Assembly: GCA_032622095.1 (NCBI GenBank)
Contig: CP136066.1
Span: 207,788,978 to 207,852,977 of the forward strand
Reading direction: 5' to 3'
Length of the DNA stretch: 64,000 nt
Source of the DNA: Siphonodentalium dalli
Taxonomy: Eukaryota > Mollusca > Scaphopoda > Gadilida > Siphonodentaliidae
This document shows, piece after piece, positions 33,774-46,077 of the stretch. Each line of letters starts with the position of its first letter. Positions within the stretch are counted from its first letter, which is position 1. The translations under genes were made by a program, and so were the position numbers. The notes under the pieces are model-generated. The model worked only from the letters and a program-made list of their open reading frames with translations, searched no databases and was not told the DNA's origin.

Positions 33774-34242
33774 TAACCCTTTCCATACTCAATACTCAGT
33801 GACAAGTACAGTAATGCCCTAAGTAATCAACCCCTTAACCACAGCAGAATTATGGGTAACTTTTCAGGATTTAGTCGGAAATATGGTTTGTTGCCATTCA
33901 TCGGAAACCTCTCACTTTCCGATGAATGGCAACAAGCCATATTTCCGACTAAATCTTGAAAAGTTACCCATAATTCTGCTGTGATTAAGGAGTCGATTAT
34001 TTAGGGCATTACTGTAATTCCATCAGGAAATGCTCAGATAACAAGTTCAACAAACAACCATAGAGGTCATTTGTTGAACTTATTATCTGAACATTTCCCT
34101 CCAATAAATAGGACTGCTTCTGCACTTTTATTATCTGTTGTCTACTTATTTTTTCCTGAACACTCCTCCAGATGAATAATAGACTATTCCAATGTATACC
34201 TATTATAACTGGTTGGGAGAAACCATTTAGTACTGAGATAAT
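33774..34242. mobile_element. Family E TTAA-MITE interrupted by a family B MITE
   Basis: TAACCCTTTCCATACTCAAT to GACAAG, then the family B element 33809-34014, then ATTCCATCAGGAAATGCTC through the GTTCAACAAAC palindrome to CCATTTAGTACTGAG. Same nesting as at 12294-12735. Confidence 0.8.
33809..34014. mobile_element. Family B snapback MITE
   Basis: CAGTAATGCCCTAAGTAATC to GGGCATTACTG, flanked by TA, nested in family E. Confidence 0.9.
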
Positions 34243-34404
34243 TCTTTGATAATTTTAGAGTCGCTGACAGACAGTTATTTGATTCCCAGTAATTCATTTG
34301 TAAGCATGTTCAGATAATAAATTCAAAAATCAGCCTCTAACCATTCCTACAAATGAATCACTTGGAATCAAGTAAACTACATGTTATAATTAGCAAGTAT
34401 CCAG

Positions 34405-34848
34405 TTAAAGGTACTCAATCCGAATTAACGCTCGCAAATTACTATTTCCTTGGCTCCGGGGGTAAAAGATATTTGATTCGAGTCGAGGAACCCACCCATC
34501 AAAGCTAGGAGTGATCAGATATCGATGTTTGAAATCTATTATTTTAATTTTAAGTGGCCCAGTAAACTGTCGACGAGAAGAACTTATCTGATCAGATAGC
34601 GGATAAAGATCGATAACTCTAAAATCCAGTGGCTTTTTTGTGTCAGATATTTGACAACCGGCAAAATTATTTGAACAAAACGTTGATAAATAACAGGTTT
34701 TGGGCAATTTTATACTATAGTTGACTGTGATTAGCATTATTTTTGGGCAATTAATCTATTCTGATAACTGAAGCGGCATTTCAAAAAATGCTGTTGTTGT
34801 TGGAATCTGATGATATGAGGACTGTCGAATCGGATTGAGTACCTTTAA
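34405..34848. mobile_element. TTAA element with TTAAAGGTACTCAATCCGA ends
   Basis: TTAAAGGTACTCAATCCGA at the left and TCGGATTGAGTACCTTTAA at the right, an almost perfect terminal inverted repeat bounded by TTAA. Interior unique apart from a diverged copy at 18340-18705. No transposase. Confidence 0.82.
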
Positions 34849-35428
34849 CAAAGGGTTAATATTTAACATAGATTTTTTATTCGGACAAATTGTATTGACA
34901 TAACATGCAATCTAACCATGCTTTACGAGCATATAGACTGTTTTATTTTCAGTATTTGACACCATAAACAGTGTCCTCCTTCGTGAGTTATTAGATATAC
35001 ATGTATATGGTCAGTAGTTGACTTTCTAGAGTCGAGTATGATTTTCCTGCACTCACTTAAATCGAGGGTTTCCGCTATAAAATTTTCCTATCGGATCCAC
35101 GGTTTAATGCCTGCCACACAATACACTTGTGTATATATCTTCCACTAAATAAAACCAACTGGGAGTAATAAACGAAGATAATTTGATTTACCCATTAACT
35201 GATGCTGAACTATTTGACACATAGGAAACACATAGGAAACAAATGCTTTTCAGGGCTACACGCATTGACAATTATTATTATTGATTTAATATCTGAAAGA
35301 TATTAGAGCAGACATCGTTAAAAGCTACATGGTTGATTCTGTCTGGATGTATCGTGATTACGTTCTCAACTAACACTCTGTTCTGATTGGTTCTCATTAA
35401 TGACTATGTAGATGAGGTCCAGATGTTA
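34849..35428. other. Intron, no gene seen
   Basis: AT-rich, no repeat or coding stretch recognised. Confidence 0.45.
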
Positions 35429-35622
35429 CAGTAATGCCCTAAATAATCAACTCCTTAACCACAGCAGAATTATGGGTAATTTTTCAGGATTTAGTCAGAA
35501 ATATGGCTTGTTGTCATTCATGAATGCTCATGAATGGCAACAAGCAATATTTCCGACTAAATCCTGAAAAATTACCCATAATTCTGCTGTGGTTAAGGAG
35601 TTGATTATTTTTGGCATTACTG
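35429..35622. mobile_element. Family B snapback MITE with shortened loop
   Basis: CAGTAATGCCCTAAATAATC to TTTGGCATTACTG. The centre (TCATTCATGAATGCTCATGA) lacks the GAAAGCTCTC loop of the other copies. Confidence 0.88.
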
Positions 35623-36038
35623 TGGCTACTGAAGAATACTCAGGAATCAGGACATTGTCATGAATATAGTGAAGTGAATGTAGTGAAGGCGAATGTCAAA
35701 ATAAATTGCAAATTTTAACAATTTCCTTTACTGTTATTGATGGTGGTAGAATGTTTTTTAGTAAACTTATTTTACCTACGACTTTAACTTGACATATTGT
35801 CGCAAAATAGCAGTATATATTTATAGTTTTTTATAGAATGAGATTTCCCCCAGTGGCCATAGGGGTACCATTCACTGAACCCTGCTAGCTGAAACCCTAT
35901 TAAATGGGAGACCTGTTTTCAGTGAGTGGGAATGGTTTTCTCATATCACAAAGGCAGAAAGACCATATGTCAATTCAGTTGCTCAACTATTATATTTATT
36001 ACATTTTCTGTTCGAGAATTTATGAATTATTTAATATA

Positions 36039-38745
36039 TTAACCCTTTACCCAACAGAAGGGCCCTGTGCCAATGCATTCTCTTATATATGCGAGTCGAC
36101 CATAGGTCGCCTCGCATATATAAGAGAATGCATTGGCTTAACACATTAAAAATTATAAAATTGTTAAAGAATGTAAGAAAAAATGGTAAAAAGTGTTAAA
36201 AAAGGATTTTTTTTAGGCCAATGCATTCTCTTATATATGCGAGGCGACCTATGGTCGACTCGCATATAGTCCAGTGCATTTAGGAGAAAAAATGCCAAAC
36301 CCGGAACTAATTGCAACAGAATTTTTTTTTGCTGGAATAAGTACATAAACCCTCTATAAACAACATACTAAAAATCGGCAAAAATCGGAAAAAGGGAAAT
36401 TGGTGAATTTCGTAAAATAAATTTGGGGAAATTTTGTCAAATCATCAATTTATGGATTTTCATGGATGTATATAAAACAATCAAATTCACAAATTCTACA
36501 AATAGCATATGTATTGTATTGACCTTAATGTCCCGAACCCAGTGCTGAAAACCAATCCCAGATTCATTAAGTATTTTTCGAGTTGTGTGGCTTCAAATAC
36601 TCGAGTTTACCTGATTTCGGCCCATTTTCGGGACCTCAATTTCGCAGAAAGAGCCAAAATGCCTTATATTATGGTTAATTATTAAAAAACTAGAGACAAC
36701 TGTATGGATTTTTCAGTGTTTTAGTAATTTCCTCACTAGAGTAAACACAAAAAATGATTAAAATGTGCATCTACAATTAAGAAGAAGATTATATTCTCAA
36801 ACAAAACGTGTGTTCCATTGTATGGACTTAGCCAATTTTGCCTCTGACTCTGAACTTGTGTGATGAAATGCAATATTTGAGGTCATGTAACTTAATAATT
36901 TAATACCCATATGCCATGCTTTTCTTATATAACATTTTAAGTATGTTGGATTGAACAAAGTGTAAAGGTATTAACAGAACATTATTTAAGAAAATCAACT
37001 TATGGCCCTTTGAATACTTAGTCTTAGCTTGTTTCCAAAGATGCCAGTTTGAGGCATTTTTGTCCATTACAAAAGGTTTTGGGCCATAAACACAAAAAAC
37101 AATGGGTGTTTTAATGTGTAAAATTATTTGAACTTTCCTCCCACAACACTTTAGTGTTTAAAAATTAGCCTTACATTTGTTATGCCATCGTATGTCACTT
37201 GATTTCTTTCATTTTTCAGGAAACTGACTCCAAATTTTAACGTTGGTATAGGGGTAGGAAAAATCACAAAATGCAATCTTATCACCAAATTACAGCCATT
37301 TCAGACACAATGTTGTTTTCTTCCAGTTTGTGCACATTCCTGTTGCATTATAAAACTGCTTAATACGCTATCGGACATTGATTTAGAATTTGATGGCTAT
37401 GTTGTAGAAAAACAATCCCAAAATGCCAATTTGACATTTCACTGCCAAATTATGACAAAAAATATTATAGCTCTGTCAATAAACATAAACAAAGGAAATA
37501 TGATATTATGTATGAAAGATAAATGTAAGCAGAAGCTGTTAATATCAAGTTTTATGCGTCAAGATGCATAATTTTGATGTTTTTGTTGATATGCTTTCCC
37601 CTACCCCATTTTTCTGACGTTCAAATTTGGAGTAAGTTTCCACGATGATGAGTGAAATCCAGTGACGTTCATTGGTATAACCATTGAAATGCTATTTTCT
37701 CAACAAAAAAATGATTTAAGAGGACAGATAAAATAATATTACACAATAAACTTTCGTTAATTTTTCTGAATATACCTAAAAACCTTTAAAAAATTACAAA
37801 AACGCCCCACAATAGCATTTTCGGAAAAGAGGCTAGACTAAGAGTTCATAGGACCATAATTTAATTTTCTTCACCAATGTATTTGGAAAGTCCTTCACAA
37901 TTTGTTCGATCTAGTATTCTCAAAATGTTATGAGAAAAGCAGAGCATATGGATATTAATTTATTGAGTTGCATGACCTCAAATATGGCATTTCATCACAC
38001 GAGTTCTGTGTCAAGGCAAATTTGGCTAAGTCCATACAATGGAACACACATTTTGTTTGAGAATATTTTATTCTCCTTATTCATAGATGCACATATTAAT
38101 CATAATTTGTGTTTTATCTAGTGAGGAAATTACTAAAACAGTGAAAAAGTCATTAATTTTGCTCTAGTTTTTTAAATAATTAACCATATAATGCGGCATT
38201 TGGCTCATTCTGCAAAATTAAGGCTCCGAAATCAGGTAAACTCGCGTTTTTGAAGACACACAACTCGAAAAATACTTAAGGAATCTGGGAATGGTTTCCA
38301 ATTCTGGATTCAGGAAAATGTGGTCGAAACAATACACATGTTATTTGTAGGATTTGTGAATTTGATTGTTTTATATACATCCATGAAAATCCATAAATTG
38401 ATGATTTGACCAAATTTTCCCATTGTTTCCCCACGAAATTCACCAATTTCCCTTTTTCCGATTTTTGCTGATTTTTAGTATGTTGTTTATGGAGGGTATA
38501 TGTACTTATTCCAGCAAAAAAAAATTCTGTTGCAATTAGTTCTGGGTAAAACCATAAATGCACTGGACTAATATATAAGAGAATGCATTGGCACAGGGCA
38601 TAACTATAACCATCACAATGTGGTCAATGAGCCGGTTCCAATGATATCCATATTTGTATGGTTTTATTGAGACAGACCAAAGATATTTTAGGCTGTTGAA
38701 GCTTTATTTGGCCGGTTTTGGCCGGTTTGTTGGGTAAAGGGTTAA
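36039..38745. mobile_element. Family C TTAA-MITE split by a 2.3-kb foldback element
   Basis: TTAACCCTTTACCCAACAGA at 36039 and TTGGGTAAAGGGTTAA ending 38745 match the copy at 60418-60801 throughout, except for the insert 36269-38571 in the second hairpin. Confidence 0.87.
36269..38571. mobile_element. 2.3-kb foldback (long inverted repeat) element
   Basis: Left end AGTCCAGTGCATTTAGGAGA, right end ATAAATGCACTGGACT. The arms match over ~1.15 kb each, meeting near 37420: well conserved in the outer ~600 bp (GGAATAAGTACAT / ATGTACTTATTCC, CATGGATGTATATAAAACAA / inverse), more diverged inside. No open frame of note. Flanking AT-rich bases suggest a short target duplication, but it is not clean. 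Confidence 0.85.
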
Positions 38746-38764
38746 TAACAATCTATGATATGAT

Positions 38765-38853
38765 TAAAATACTATAATTCATCACCATTTGGAATGTCCG
38801 TGTCTCAGAGTCTGTGTCTTGAGACACAGACATTCCAAATGGTGATGAATTAT
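38765..38853. repeat. Palindrome of ~35-bp arms
   Basis: CTATAATTCATCACCATTTG, GAATGTCCGTGTCTCA pairs with its near-exact inverse around a ~10-bp loop. The related sequence at 22950-23000 has only one arm. Confidence 0.82.
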
Positions 38854-39305
38854 AGGTGCCCTTAGAGTAATAGAAAATAGCTTAAATCATAGAAAACTTT
38901 TCCCCCGTTTCGCTCCCAGAATGCAACAGAATTCAAACTAAGATATTGAGTTATTCGCTTCCCATTGAAAATAATAGACTTTGCATAAGCTTAAGCCCAG
39001 AAAACATGTCTGTACCTCAACAAAAACAACATATTTACAGTTTATTACACGGATAATTTGATAATACAATGTTTTGTAGCTTCCTCTTTCAAATGCTATA
39101 TAATATGGCATATATTTTATATTATGTGATCTGGGGGTTCAAAAGTTAAGTTTGCCTTCAAATCAAGAGATAAAATACTGATAGTTCCAAAGGAGTGATT
39201 TATTTAAGTAGTAATCTTCATTCTTGGATTTGGTTAGACTGTATATAATAAACACAATGGTGATAAATTAGTCCCTGAAAAGCTGTCCATAATCTGATCA
39301 GATTT
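38854..39305. other. Intron; copy of the 22905-23260 repeat
   Basis: 38860-39110 matches 23000-23255 (CCCAGAATGCAACA, ATTGAAAATAATAGACT, GTTTATTACACTGGATAA-like), a moderately diverged interspersed repeat. Confidence 0.65.
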
Positions 39306-39501
39306 ACAGTAATGCCCTAAATAATCGAATCCTTAACTGCAGTAGAATTACGGGTAATTTTTCAGGATTTAGTCGGAAATATGGCTTGTTTCCGTTCATC
39401 GGAAAGCTCGCAGTGGCAACAAGCCATATTTCCGACTAAATCCTGAAAAATTACCCATAATTCTGATGATGTTAAGGAGTATATTATTTATGGCATTACT
39501 G
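39306..39501. mobile_element. Family B snapback MITE with shortened loop
   Basis: CAGTAATGCCCTAAATAATC to ATGGCATTACTG, TA on both sides. The loop is cut to CGGAAAGCTCGCAGTGGC. Confidence 0.88.
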
Positions 39502-40870
39502 TACACATAATTTTGGGGTTTGAACGAGTCATGTCCCTTTAATGAATTAGCTTTTAGGAACCTTAATAGGGGCAAGGTACAATCCAAAATCAAGTAGATG
39601 TAGCTATTTTCCGTTATTCTGAGAAGAAACATCTATCATCATATGTCAACCACAGAAAATAGTTCTCTTCCTCCCAGTGTCCAAATTCCAATCTCTACCT
39701 AGGTGCTATCGCTATCTTATCATATAGGTTAGTTACATCATGGTTAGCTGGTTACCATGCCAACATCATCACTATTGCCAAATGTCCTGTTGGAAAGTTG
39801 GTGGTAAAACAGTATTTATTTGTAGTTTGTCGGTGCCGTATTCTCTCAACTTCATTATGTTATCCATGAAGCCCACATGACTTAAACAGTCTGTTCCATC
39901 ATTGGTTTTTAGATCAGAATATCACCCATGCAATTATTTTGTACTATGTGTATAATATTTTCGATCTATGACATAATAATTGCAGTGTCGTTTGATTTTT
40001 GCTGGGTATTTTCCTCCCTGTGGGGATTACATGATAGCCACATAACAATTTTAAAGATATGATAATTTTTTATGTACAGTGTTATGTAAGGGAGGTATAG
40101 TTGAAGAGCATATTTATACCATAATTGGCTATGCTACTGTGTGTATAACACCTGTTTTGTAAATTTCATCTTTACACCCTACTGTGGGTATAACGATTCC
40201 TACTATTGGTATAAATTTATACTGTTGTGTAAATGTTTCAACGGCACTTTATGTGTTAAAAGTTTATACCCATAGTAGAACGACCCGTCATTTGACCTCT
40301 GGTGACCTCGCTGTCGAAATTTAGCCCAATGTTTCGTCACGCCCGCTTCGCGAAGTAAATACACAATTTTTCCGACTCAAAACACACTGAAATGCGATAA
40401 GTGGTCTAAACACAGAGATATATACTATCCAATACCTTTTACTTGGTTTACTTGTCAAAAAATGACACATTAAAGTTAATTTAAAGATGTTTATTCTAGG
40501 TGCATGCACCGACAAAGTACACGTTTTATACAGGTCGGCGATAGCTGTTGAAAATGTAAACAAAACGCACGTGTTCGACTGCCTTTCCGCATTTAAAGCG
40601 AAAGACTGCTTACATTTTGACAACAACGTATAGATTGTTAATGGTATCTGCAATGTGGGAAATCTGAATGTGTGTTCACATCAGCTGACTGATACCCAAG
40701 AAAGTGGCGGATCACCGAATTTCCTAGAAATATGTATTTCTACGCGTGAACCACATTCATGATAGCTTAACATATTTGGGTCACTTGGTGCACATACATG
40801 TTAACAGTCACTGGTCAACAGAGTAGAAATACATTTACGAAGCGAATGAAGAATAATAATTATGGTATAA
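39502..40870. other. Intron, no gene seen
   Basis: 40095-40290 has recurrent TATACC/GGTATA motifs in both orientations. 40321-40653 is open on the minus strand (110 codons) without recognisable homology; I do not call it a gene. Confidence 0.45.
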
Positions 40871-41012
40871 ACAAAATACACCCATAGCAGCCGAGAAAAT
40901 AATATTTCACCACTCGTGGAATTGTGGTTTTAGCCAAAGGCTCGTGGTTAAAACCACAATACCACTCGTGGTGAAAATTTGTTATTCTCGGCTACTATGG
41001 GTGTATTCTATA
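40871..41012. repeat. Inverted-repeat element (MITE-like)
   Basis: ATACACCCATAGCAGCCGAG and CTCGGCTACTATGGGTGTAT form the outer arms. TTTCACCACTCGTGG and CCACTCGTGGTGAAA the inner ones, with GTGGTTTTAGCC / GGTTAAAACCAC at the centre. A ~142-bp near-palindrome. Confidence 0.85.
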
Positions 41013-41384
41013 TTTTTTCGTCAAAACAAAGCCAATTCAGGGTAGTGTAAAGCTTGTGTCCCTCAAGCCGATTAGAACATATGTTCGATCATCTGATTAC
41101 TTCCGCATACGAAATCATTACTAAGGTGAGTCGGCATAATAACTATGCGTCATGCGGCCCTCGGATATCATTCCGATCTCGAGTGGGATCGAGTGACTAG
41201 TTTTCATGTCTCACATAACCCCGACAACTGTATATTGTATTCTGAAGCATGACATATTTTGTCAGTTGAACACAAATAGAATGAACCTTAAAGGGAGACT
41301 GTGCACCAATTTCAATAAATTCCTGGTAATAACAATGATCTAATTTCGATAATATATAGTAGATGGCTGCGAAAAAAATGATGA

Positions 41385-42050
41385 ACCACAAACATTTTTA
41401 GTCTGTATATTCTCATCAAAGTTTACTTCAGCAATTCATTGAAGTAAATCACAAGACCTAAATAAAATCACGGGAAGCTTGTAGAAAAAAAAATTAAAAA
41501 AATATACTTACATAATAAACCTGAGGGGATGACAATATTTGGAATAGCGTGGTACAGCCGTTGCCGCTGAATTTCTGACTTGACTGCAACGATTATGGTC
41601 AGGTAAACAGTATTGTTGCCGTATATTTCATCATCCGAAAGTGATAGAAAACCTCCTTACCATGTATAATGCAGTGGAATGTAGATATAAACAGTTTTGA
41701 TACTTGAAGTGATATAATTGTTTAGCGGCAAACCATCAACATGACCTCGAAACTCCATTAATCGTGGGAAAATATTACCCTCTTTCTGATAGGTCGATAT
41801 TTATGGAAAGTTGGAAATTTCCAACATGATTCTATTTATAGATTGTCACACAAACGCAATACGTTCTGAAATTAGAAAGAGAGAAAGTTTTGAATGGAAA
41901 AGTTTAGATCTCTGATTATTGATAACTCTGCATACATAAATTGTTTTTGCATCTTACCACTCCCTCCCAATACGATTCATTACATCATGAACCTTAAAAC
42001 TCGATGCATCGGAATCGCGATGAAACATGGCAGCCCTAATATATAGATAT
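41385..42050. mobile_element. Diverged, left-truncated copy of the 20634-22475 hAT-like element
   Basis: GTCTGTATATTCTCATCAAA, AAATCACAAGACCTAA (matching 21285-21345) and the right end TTTTTGCATCTTACCACTCC, GCGATGAAACATGGCAGCCC (matching 22385-22475). Lacks the nested hAT-like element seen there. Confidence 0.7.
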
Positions 42051-42740
42051 GTAGGTTCACCCTCTTGGGACCTCATTCTGAGAATGTCAGACACACTATT
42101 TCCACACTTGAATGCTTCAGATCTTCTGTATGAAGATGGTGCTGTAGAACAATTTGAAGGTAAAGTTAAATATGGAATGCTAGTGTAGTGCTTCATACTG
42201 TTTGGATAAAAGTTGCTCTCTCTCTCTGCTGTGCTGTAGGTTACAAACAACTAATTATTTTCCATAGGCGACAGTGTTAACTAGAAGTCCTGCAGCCATG
42301 GGTTAAGACTATTTGAACTATTTGAACTGGTAAATTTTCCCTTAGAACATCATCCGATACACCAATCTGTGACAACAAACACGCCCTTTTCAGTATTTTT
42401 TTCAAACGATAATCTTGCATTTCCACAAAAACCCCATTTACTGCACAAAAATCAGCAGCTTAAAAATACCCAGACCATTTCCGTAACTTAGGAACCCCAC
42501 CAGACTCTTCCTGGCCACCAAAAACAAGAATGATTGCCATATTTACATAGGCTATGATTTTCTGTCTAATCAACCAATCAGCAGCTGGATTTTTTTTATG
42601 CTGACTCGAGTTTCCCTACACAAATTTAAGAAGTGTAACTCTATATCATTAGTTGCTTGTAACCTATAGTCACTTACTCGTATTGAACTCTTTTTGCCTG
42701 CCAGGATCTAGGTGGATGAATTGCTAGTTAGTGTCTACTC
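42051..42740. other. Intron; one family A fragment, otherwise nothing seen
   Basis: 42055-42110 is the right end of a family A MITE (TTCACCCTCTTGGGACCTCA to CACACTATTTCCACACTTG). The rest has no recognised feature. Confidence 0.5.
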
Positions 42741-43136
42741 ACAAGTCTGAGTTTAGTGTGCCTTTCATTTGCAGAATGAGGTCCCCAGAGGGTGAATTTA
42801 GTGACGCTATCCTGCATAGCGGGCTAGCATCACTAAATTCACCCTCTGGGTACCTCATTCTGATTAGGCCTCATCTTTCCTAGAAAGTTTCTTTAGAAAC
42901 ATCTTCACATAGTTTCTATTTCTTTTTTAGTGTTTGTCTCCAAATTTGCAAACGTCACATTGCATAATCAAGGTTCCCAATGGGTGTACATCCACAATAT
43001 TCACCATTTGGGAACTTCAATCTGAGTCTATATCTCTCATGTCAGATGAGGCCATGCAGAATGATGGGATATCATCACTAAATTCACCCTCTGGGGACCT
43101 CATTCTGCAAATGACAGGCACACTAAACTCAAGCTT
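42741..43136. mobile_element. Family A MITE, long form
   Basis: CAAGTCTGAGTTTAGTGTGC to GGCACACTAAACTCAAGCTTG. Left hairpin complete (TCCTGCATAGCGGGCTAGCA), right hairpin shortened, with a linker containing ACATTGCATAATCAAGGTTC. Confidence 0.8.
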
Positions 43137-44194
43137 GACTACTTACTACTAAAGAACTTTTCTTGTCAGTCAGGTGCTCAATCATTCAAACCTCTGTAAT
43201 CAGACCTGTACGTATAATACCAAAAATGTTGTCAGGGAGATTTGCTCCATCTGTCAGGGAGATTTGGTGTCTTGTCCGGGAGATTTTGAAATCCAAACCA
43301 AAAGATATATTTTCATTCCTTTTCTTCATGGGAAATAAATTCGGAATGAAGAAGTAATGAAAATTCAAATTTTAATTGCTTTCAACATGTTTTCCACTTT
43401 CGTCGGATTGGAAAAGTGCTTTATATTCGTTCAGAGATTTGATTATGAACTCTAGGAAGGAGAAGAACAGTTTTATTTGAGAGTCGCTAAGTCTATCTGT
43501 TGTTCGATGAACGCGATCAATGTCTATGTCAGTGTTTTAAAAATAATTTTCCAATTCGGGCCACTGTTGATTCCGACTCCAAATACACCGCTCTAAACTC
43601 AACCAACTTACTGAAATGTACATTAGAATTTAGCTGGACTTTCAACGTTATAGGACATTTTCTAACTGTACTAACAATGATATACAGTAATAAACTCCTT
43701 AAAGGTACGGTTGGCCTTGGAGGTGGGTATGCTGTGAAAATATTTCCACCAGTCAAAAACCGCCACAAACAGAAAGAACATCAAAATGTAGACAGACTTT
43801 GTCCGTATACAAATAAGAACTATCGCATAAACAGTATGTTATTGTCATATGTTTGACCAGTGTTGTGTAAACAAAAGCTTAAAAAGTTACTTTTCTGGTG
43901 TTTGTTTATATTATGATGGTAAACATAAAGAGCGTTCTTTGTTGGTGAATTCCTGATATGGATCTAATAAAGAGCGTTTATGCCATTTGTGTGTGATTAG
44001 CCAGTATCGTTGTGCTGTCTTCTGTAACACAACCAGGCTCATGCTTAGGTAAAATATAGTAGGTCTTTATGATAACATGCTGTTTACGCGATGGTCATGG
44101 TATATATGAACGAAACTGTATGCGTTTTAATGTTTTTCTGTTTACGGTGATTGGAACAAATATGAATATTTTCGACAACTAAGGCCTCACGTGC
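43137..44194. other. Intron; copy of a repeat shared with 62.5-62.8 kb
   Basis: 43725-43990 matches 62535-62805 (GTGGGTATGCTGT, CAAAAACC, ATAAACAGTATGTTATTGTC, AATAAAGAGCGTTTAT). 44075-44165 is related to the 149-bp repeat at 61990/62868 (GTTTACG, TATATGAACGAAACT, GAACAAATATGAATATTT). The open frame 43500-43856 (+) runs into this repeat and has no recognisable homology. Confidence 0.6.
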
Positions 44195-44395
44195 CTTTAA
44201 CCACAACAGAATTATGGGTAACTTTTCAGGATTTAGTTGGAAAAATGACTTGTTGCCTGGCTTGTTGCCATTCATCGGAAAGCTCTCAGTGAGAGCTTTC
44301 CGATGAATAGCAACAAGCCATATTTCCGACTAAATCCTGAAAAGTTACCCATAATTCTGCTATGGTTAAGGAGTCGATTATTTAGAGCATTACAT
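44195..44395. mobile_element. Family B snapback MITE, left end eroded
   Basis: Begins at TTTAACCACAACAGAATTAT instead of CAGTAATGCCC; runs to TTAGAGCATTAC. A small duplication (GGCTTGTTGCCTGGCTTGTT-like) lies in the left arm. Confidence 0.83.
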
Positions 44396-44542
44396 TACTT
44401 TTCTCAACAAGACAGATATCCCATAAATCTATATCGTGAGTACAGTATAATTTATTTACACAGACTGATGGTTTTTGTTTTTGTTTTTTGTTTATTTTTA
44501 TTTTGGGATCGAAGTAGGAAGACAAATAATTTTTAGATGCAT

Positions 44543-46077
44543 TTTTAGCTCAACTTACTTTTGTAAGTTTGAGCTATTGCCATGGTTTGGCGTCCGTCGT
44601 CCGTGTGTGCGTGTGTGTCCGTGTGTCCGTCAACAATTTCCTTTGGCGCGGGCTACAGGTTGTACCTTTGGTCTGATCTTCATGAAATTTGTCATGAATG
44701 TTGACATTGACATGTAGATGGGAACGAGTCATTTTGGGGTCATTCGACCAAAAAACATGGCCGCTGGCAGCCATCTTGGATTTCAAGATTCAATCCATTG
44801 GCGCGGCCTACAGATCGTACTGTTCATCTGATCATCATGAAATTTGCCATTGATGTTAATAATGACATGTAGATGGGAACGAGTGATTTTGGGGTCGTTC
44901 GGCCAAAAAACATGGCTGCCAGCAGCCATCTTGGATTTTACTCTTTGCATGACTAAATCCTTTGGCGCGGGCTACAGGTCGTTGTTTTGGTCGGAAGTTT
45001 ATGAAATTTGTCATGGATGTTAACACTGTCATGTAGATGGGAACGAGTGATTTTGGTGTCGTTCGGCCAAAAATCATGGCCGCCAGCAGCCATCCTGGAT
45101 TTTACTCTTTGCATGACTAAATCATTTGGCGCGGGCTACAGGTTGTACCTTTGGTCTAATCTATATGAAATTTGTCATGAATGTTGACATTGACATGTAG
45201 ATGGGAACGAATCATTGTGGGGGTCATTCGGCCAAAAAACATGGCCGCTGGCGGCCATCTTAGATTTCCAAATTCAATCCATTGGCGCGGGCTACAGGTC
45301 GTACTGTTCGTCTGATCATCATGAAATTTGTCATGGATGTTAATATTGACATGTAGATTGGAACGAGTCATTTTGGGGTCGTTCGGCCAATAAACATGGC
45401 CGCCAGCAGCCATCTTGGATTTTACTCTTTGCATGACTAAATCCTTTGGCGTGGGCTACAGGTCGTAGCTTTGATCGGAACATCATGAAATTAGTCATGG
45501 ATGTTAACAATGACATGTAGATGGGAACGCGTGATTTTGGGGTCGTTCGGCCAAAAAACATGGCCGCCAGCAGCCATCTTGGATTTTACTATTTGCATGA
45601 CTAAATCCTTTGGCGCGGGCTACAGGTCGTACATTTGGTCTGATCTTTATGAAATTTGTCATGAATGTTGACATTGACATGTAGATGGGAACGAATCATT
45701 GTGGGGTCGTTCGGCCAAAAAACATGGCTGCCAGCGGCCATCTTGGATTTCAAAATTCAATCCATTGGCGCGGTCTACAGGTCGTACTGTTTGTCTGATC
45801 ATCATGAAATTTGTAGGTTGAAGCTTTGGTCAGATCTTCATAAAATTTGTCATGGATGTTAACAATTATACGTAGATGGGAACGAGTTCTTTTGGGGTCA
45901 ATTGGCCAAAAAAAATGGCCACCAGCAACCATCTTGTATTTTACTCTTTGCATCACTAAATCCTTTGGAGCAGGTTAGACATTTCTATTAGCACCTTTCC
46001 TATTCCTCCATTTACTGTCAACCATTCAATTATTCCCCTACCTAAGTTGAGCTACAGTGTCATTGACACTTTCATTT
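44543..46077. mobile_element. Family F HINE/Helentron-like element, second copy
   Basis: TTTTTAGCTCAACTTACTTT at the left and CTAAGTTGAGCTACAGTGTC plus ATTGACACTTTCATTT at the right. About eight units of the same ~190-bp repeat as at 24145-26588. The right end and last unit are nearly the same in both copies; unit number differs. Confidence 0.77.

Noticed and set aside
40321-40653. 110-codon frame on the minus strand
   Set aside because: No homology recognised, no splice or start context; contains low-complexity Cys/Thr-rich segments as expected of non-coding AT-rich DNA.
42118-42163. Exon-like stretch bounded by CTTCAG and GTAAAG
   Set aside because: Only ~45 bp, matches no part of PPIP5K, and the gene's exons on either side are already contiguous in the protein.
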